Position numbers and translations under genes: made by a program
The notes under the pieces: generated by a model
The model's database searches: none
What the model saw: only the letters and a program-made list of their open reading frames with translations
Told to the model about the DNA's origin: nothing
In this document: positions 5,114 to 7,107 of the stretch, piece by piece
Numbering within the stretch: position 1 is the stretch's first letter
Layout of the letters: the number at the start of each line of letters is the position of its first letter
Origin: Candidatus Bathyarchaeota archaeon
GTDB taxonomy: Archaea > Thermoproteota > Bathyarchaeia > RBG-16-48-13 > JAGMEO01
Length of the DNA stretch: 7,107 nt
Direction: 5' to 3'
Assembly: GCA_030602965.1 (NCBI GenBank)
Contig: JAUVYS010000065.1
Location: 1 to 7,107 of the forward strand

Positions 5114-7107
5114 ATGTGGATAGATAAGAGGACCACTAGCGCGCGCGCTAAGACTGCTACGTTTATTATAATCTTAGTTTTAGTCCTCAGTCTTTTAAGT
5201 GATTTATATACTCCTGTGAAGGCAGTTGAAGAAGAACCTGAAACTAATCAATACGCTATTGAGCAAGGCTTCTCAGAAATTAACACACCGGCCTTCATAA
5301 CTGCAAATGGAGAGTCGGTTGCTGTTTTACATCGAGTTTGGAGTCCAAAGCTTAAGAACTGGGGAACCTGGGAACTCGCAGAACTATATCCTTATAGCAG
5401 GATGAAGCTTGGTAGAGATTCTGATGCCTGGGGTTACGCTTACAGTGTCTCAGAAGCATATTTTGGGGTCAGATATTCCAAGAATGCTGCGTCTTTCTTT
5501 GAGTGGTCGAATGACTTTCCAAACATTGAATATGCTGACTATGAAACCAGAGCCCCTATTGTCAGAATAAACATGAGCACACCTAATGAACCCGATATCA
5601 GGCTTTCATGGGTTTTCTTTACTTCCGAGGAAGATGACGGAGCAGTCTGGGGGGTTTCAGTAACTAATCTTGCAGGTGTTCCATTGAGCGATGTTACCCT
5701 CTATCTTAATTTTGAAGCCTTGATAAACAACAAACGCAGCGATTTTGTATGGTATGGGAATGAAAGTGCATATGTTATAGAAAGACCAGATCTAGACATT
5801 TACGTTTGCGTTTCATCTTGGACACCCCCAGTCACGCATTTCCATGGATTGAATACAAAACAAAGAATTTACAACGATATTCTAAAAAACACAACTGGGC
5901 GCATCCGCGCAGAGTCATGTGGTTTCGAATGGAAATTAGGTGAACTATCACCGGAAGAATCCTCGCAGATGATCTATGTTTTTTTCGCATTAGGCGACAG
6001 CACCGAGGACGCACTTGAAAAGAGTCACGTAGCCAAGCAAAAACCACCAAGTCAACACTACGAAACTACACTAAGCTTCTGGAGAGATTGGCTTGGAAAA
6101 GCTTCTCTTGAGTCACCTGACCCCTACTTGAATAAGATGTTTGACTTGTCATTGATGTTCTCTTTGATGGGTATTCACAGACCTTCTGGCTCAGTAATGG
6201 CTTCCATGGATGGAACCCACTGGATGAGATGGGGTGGAGAGGCGCCGTATTCACGATGGGAATTTCATCCATACTATCTACACGTTTGGGTTAGAGACCT
6301 TGTATTCTTCAGTATGGTGTTCGACCTATTAGGCTATGTGGAGGAGGCTGGAGATGCTTTATTGTTTGCTAAGGAAGTTCAAAATCCAAGTGGTTCTTTT
6401 TACACGAACTATGAAGTAGATGGCTCAGTAGCAAATATGGCTCCGGACGAGACAGATCAAACTGGTCTCTACGTCTACGGTGTGTACTTCCACTATAGCA
6501 CAACTGGCGACATCGATTTTTTGGAGGAAATGTGGGACTCGGTTCAAAGGGCTGTCGGGTTCCTGATGAACAGACAGAATCATCAAGGCCTGATTTATGG
6601 TCAAGCGTCAATACACGAGTGGCCAGGGGTAAGTGAAGGCTATGAGGCATGGACACAAACCTGTAGTTACGCTGCTCTAGAATCAGGAGCTCGAATCGCT
6701 GAAATCCTTGGGCATCTCTCAAAAGCCTCAGAATGGAGAGAAGCAGCAGAGAGAGTACGGCTTGGAACACTCAACTACCTTTGGAACGCAACAATCAACT
6801 CATTCTGTCAAAGGCTCTTCAACGGGAAACAGTACATATGGGCTGACATTAAGATGCTCACCCCTTCCTTATTCTATGTTCCAATAATCAACGCTACCGA
6901 CTCTAAAATGACATTGACTTATGATTTCCTTCTTCAACGTTTGAATGATCCAAATATTGGAGGAATATGGCGTTACGAAAAAGACGCTGGTGACCCCGTA
7001 GTTCCAGAACAATATAATGGTGGATATGGTCCTTGGTTTACATACACCTGCTGGTTTGCATTAAATAAAATGGCAAGTGGAGAAGTTGACGAGGCTTTCG
7101 AGTGGAT
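5114..7107 (+). CDS. secreted GH15-like glycoside hydrolase (glucoamylase/glucodextranase/trehalase superfamily), partial 3' end
   Basis: The frame is open from ATG 5114 to the right edge: 664 residues, no stop. An in-frame TGA at 5108 makes this the first possible start. N-terminus: basic residues (K5, R6, R11, K13), hydrophobic core 15-29 (FIIILVLVLSLL) and a likely cleavage after V-K-A at 37, so the protein is exported. Residues about 45-310 look like the beta-sandwich that precedes the catalytic domain in GH15. The (alpha/alpha)6 domain shows HVWVRDLVFF (390-399; R394, D395 match the substrate-binding WxRD), PDETDQTGLYV (444-454), an IHEWPGVSEGYEAWTQT segment (500-516) with E502 or E508 as candidate general acid, ALESGARIAEILG (521-533), and PEQYNGGYGPW (631-641), where E632 aligns with the GH15 catalytic base. 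Five N-X-S/T sequons (N153, N216, N259, N558, N593) suit an N-glycosylated surface protein. GH15-like is probable; exact linkage is unknown, and other six-hairpin families are possible. Confidence 0.85.
   Translation, partial: MWIDKRTTSARAKTATFIIILVLVLSLLSDLYTPVKAVEEEPETNQYAIEQGFSEINTPAFITANGESVAVLHRVWSPKLKNWGTWELAELYPYSRMKLGRDSDAWGYAYSVSEAYFGVRYSKNAASFFEWSNDFPNIEYADYETRAPIVRINMSTPNEPDIRLSWVFFTSEEDDGAVWGVSVTNLAGVPLSDVTLYLNFEALINNKRSDFVWYGNESAYVIERPDLDIYVCVSSWTPPVTHFHGLNTKQRIYNDILKNTTGRIRAESCGFEWKLGELSPEESSQMIYVFFALGDSTEDALEKSHVAKQKPPSQHYETTLSFWRDWLGKASLESPDPYLNKMFDLSLMFSLMGIHRPSGSVMASMDGTHWMRWGGEAPYSRWEFHPYYLHVWVRDLVFFSMVFDLLGYVEEAGDALLFAKEVQNPSGSFYTNYEVDGSVANMAPDETDQTGLYVYGVYFHYSTTGDIDFLEEMWDSVQRAVGFLMNRQNHQGLIYGQASIHEWPGVSEGYEAWTQTCSYAALESGARIAEILGHLSKASEWREAAERVRLGTLNYLWNATINSFCQRLFNGKQYIWADIKMLTPSLFYVPIINATDSKMTLTYDFLLQRLNDPNIGGIWRYEKDAGDPVVPEQYNGGYGPWFTYTCWFALNKMASGEVDEAFEW
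5137..5150. repeat. 14-base perfect palindrome with a (GC)5 core
   Basis: TAGCGCGCGCGCTA is a perfect inverted repeat, with an alternating GC run at 5139-5148. It sits inside the hydrolase gene at codons 8-12 (Ser-Ala-Arg-Ala region), just before the signal-peptide core. It is striking against the AT-rich background. Alternating GC can adopt Z-DNA or a tight hairpin, but a coding coincidence is possible. Confidence 0.6.

Noticed and set aside
5832..6770. Three minus-strand open frames (5832-6050, 6066-6272, 6369-6770)
   Set aside because: All lie antisense to the continuous GH15-like reading frame, which carries clear catalytic motifs on the plus strand.

Overview
This looks like archaeal DNA: an AT-rich chromosomal stretch carrying a glycan assembly locus. 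The evidence is the mix of families: a DUF354 protein, a GPT/AglH-type polyprenyl-phosphate GlcNAc-1-P transferase, and a Dpm1-type polyprenyl-phosphate sugar synthase. TATA-like boxes sit 32-40 bases before start codons, and four of the seven genes start at TTG or GTG. A Bathyarchaeia/TACK-type host is my guess from the general look of the proteins; nothing in the window proves the lineage. I see no tRNA, rRNA, CRISPR array, insertion sequence or plasmid/phage gene.

Layout. Bases 1-1705 (minus strand) hold a two-gene operon. A nucleotide-sugar 6-dehydrogenase of the UDP-HexNAc type is followed, with stop and start codons overlapping, by a Gfo/Idh/MocA oxidoreductase that leaves the window at base 1. 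A divergent promoter region (1706-1862) separates them from a plus-strand DUF354 gene (1863-2939), which ends tail-to-tail with the next unit. That unit (2936-4191, minus) is a GPT/MraY/WecA-family sugar-1-phosphate transferase followed, through an ATGA overlap, by a small tryptophan-rich membrane protein. A second divergent promoter region (4192-4310) leads to a Dpm1-like GT2 synthase (4311-5051, plus). A secreted GH15-like glycoside hydrolase (5114 to the right edge, plus) follows; it has no stop codon in the window and runs off the end.

How they may fit together (inference). The dehydrogenase/oxidoreductase pair resembles the first two steps of making UDP-2,3-diacetamido-uronic acid (WbpA then WbpB/WlbA). 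The GPT-like enzyme would put the first sugar phosphate on the polyprenyl/dolichyl carrier, and the Dpm1-like enzyme would make a lipid-linked hexose donor. The DUF354 protein has a GT-B/epimerase-like look and could be a transferase or epimerase. The hydrolase carries a signal peptide and five N-X-S/T sequons, so it could itself be a substrate of the glycosylation pathway encoded beside it. Most noteworthy: both the dehydrogenase and the GPT-like enzyme differ at positions that are normally acidic active-site residues (Asp to Asn in each, plus Glu to Ile in the dehydrogenase).
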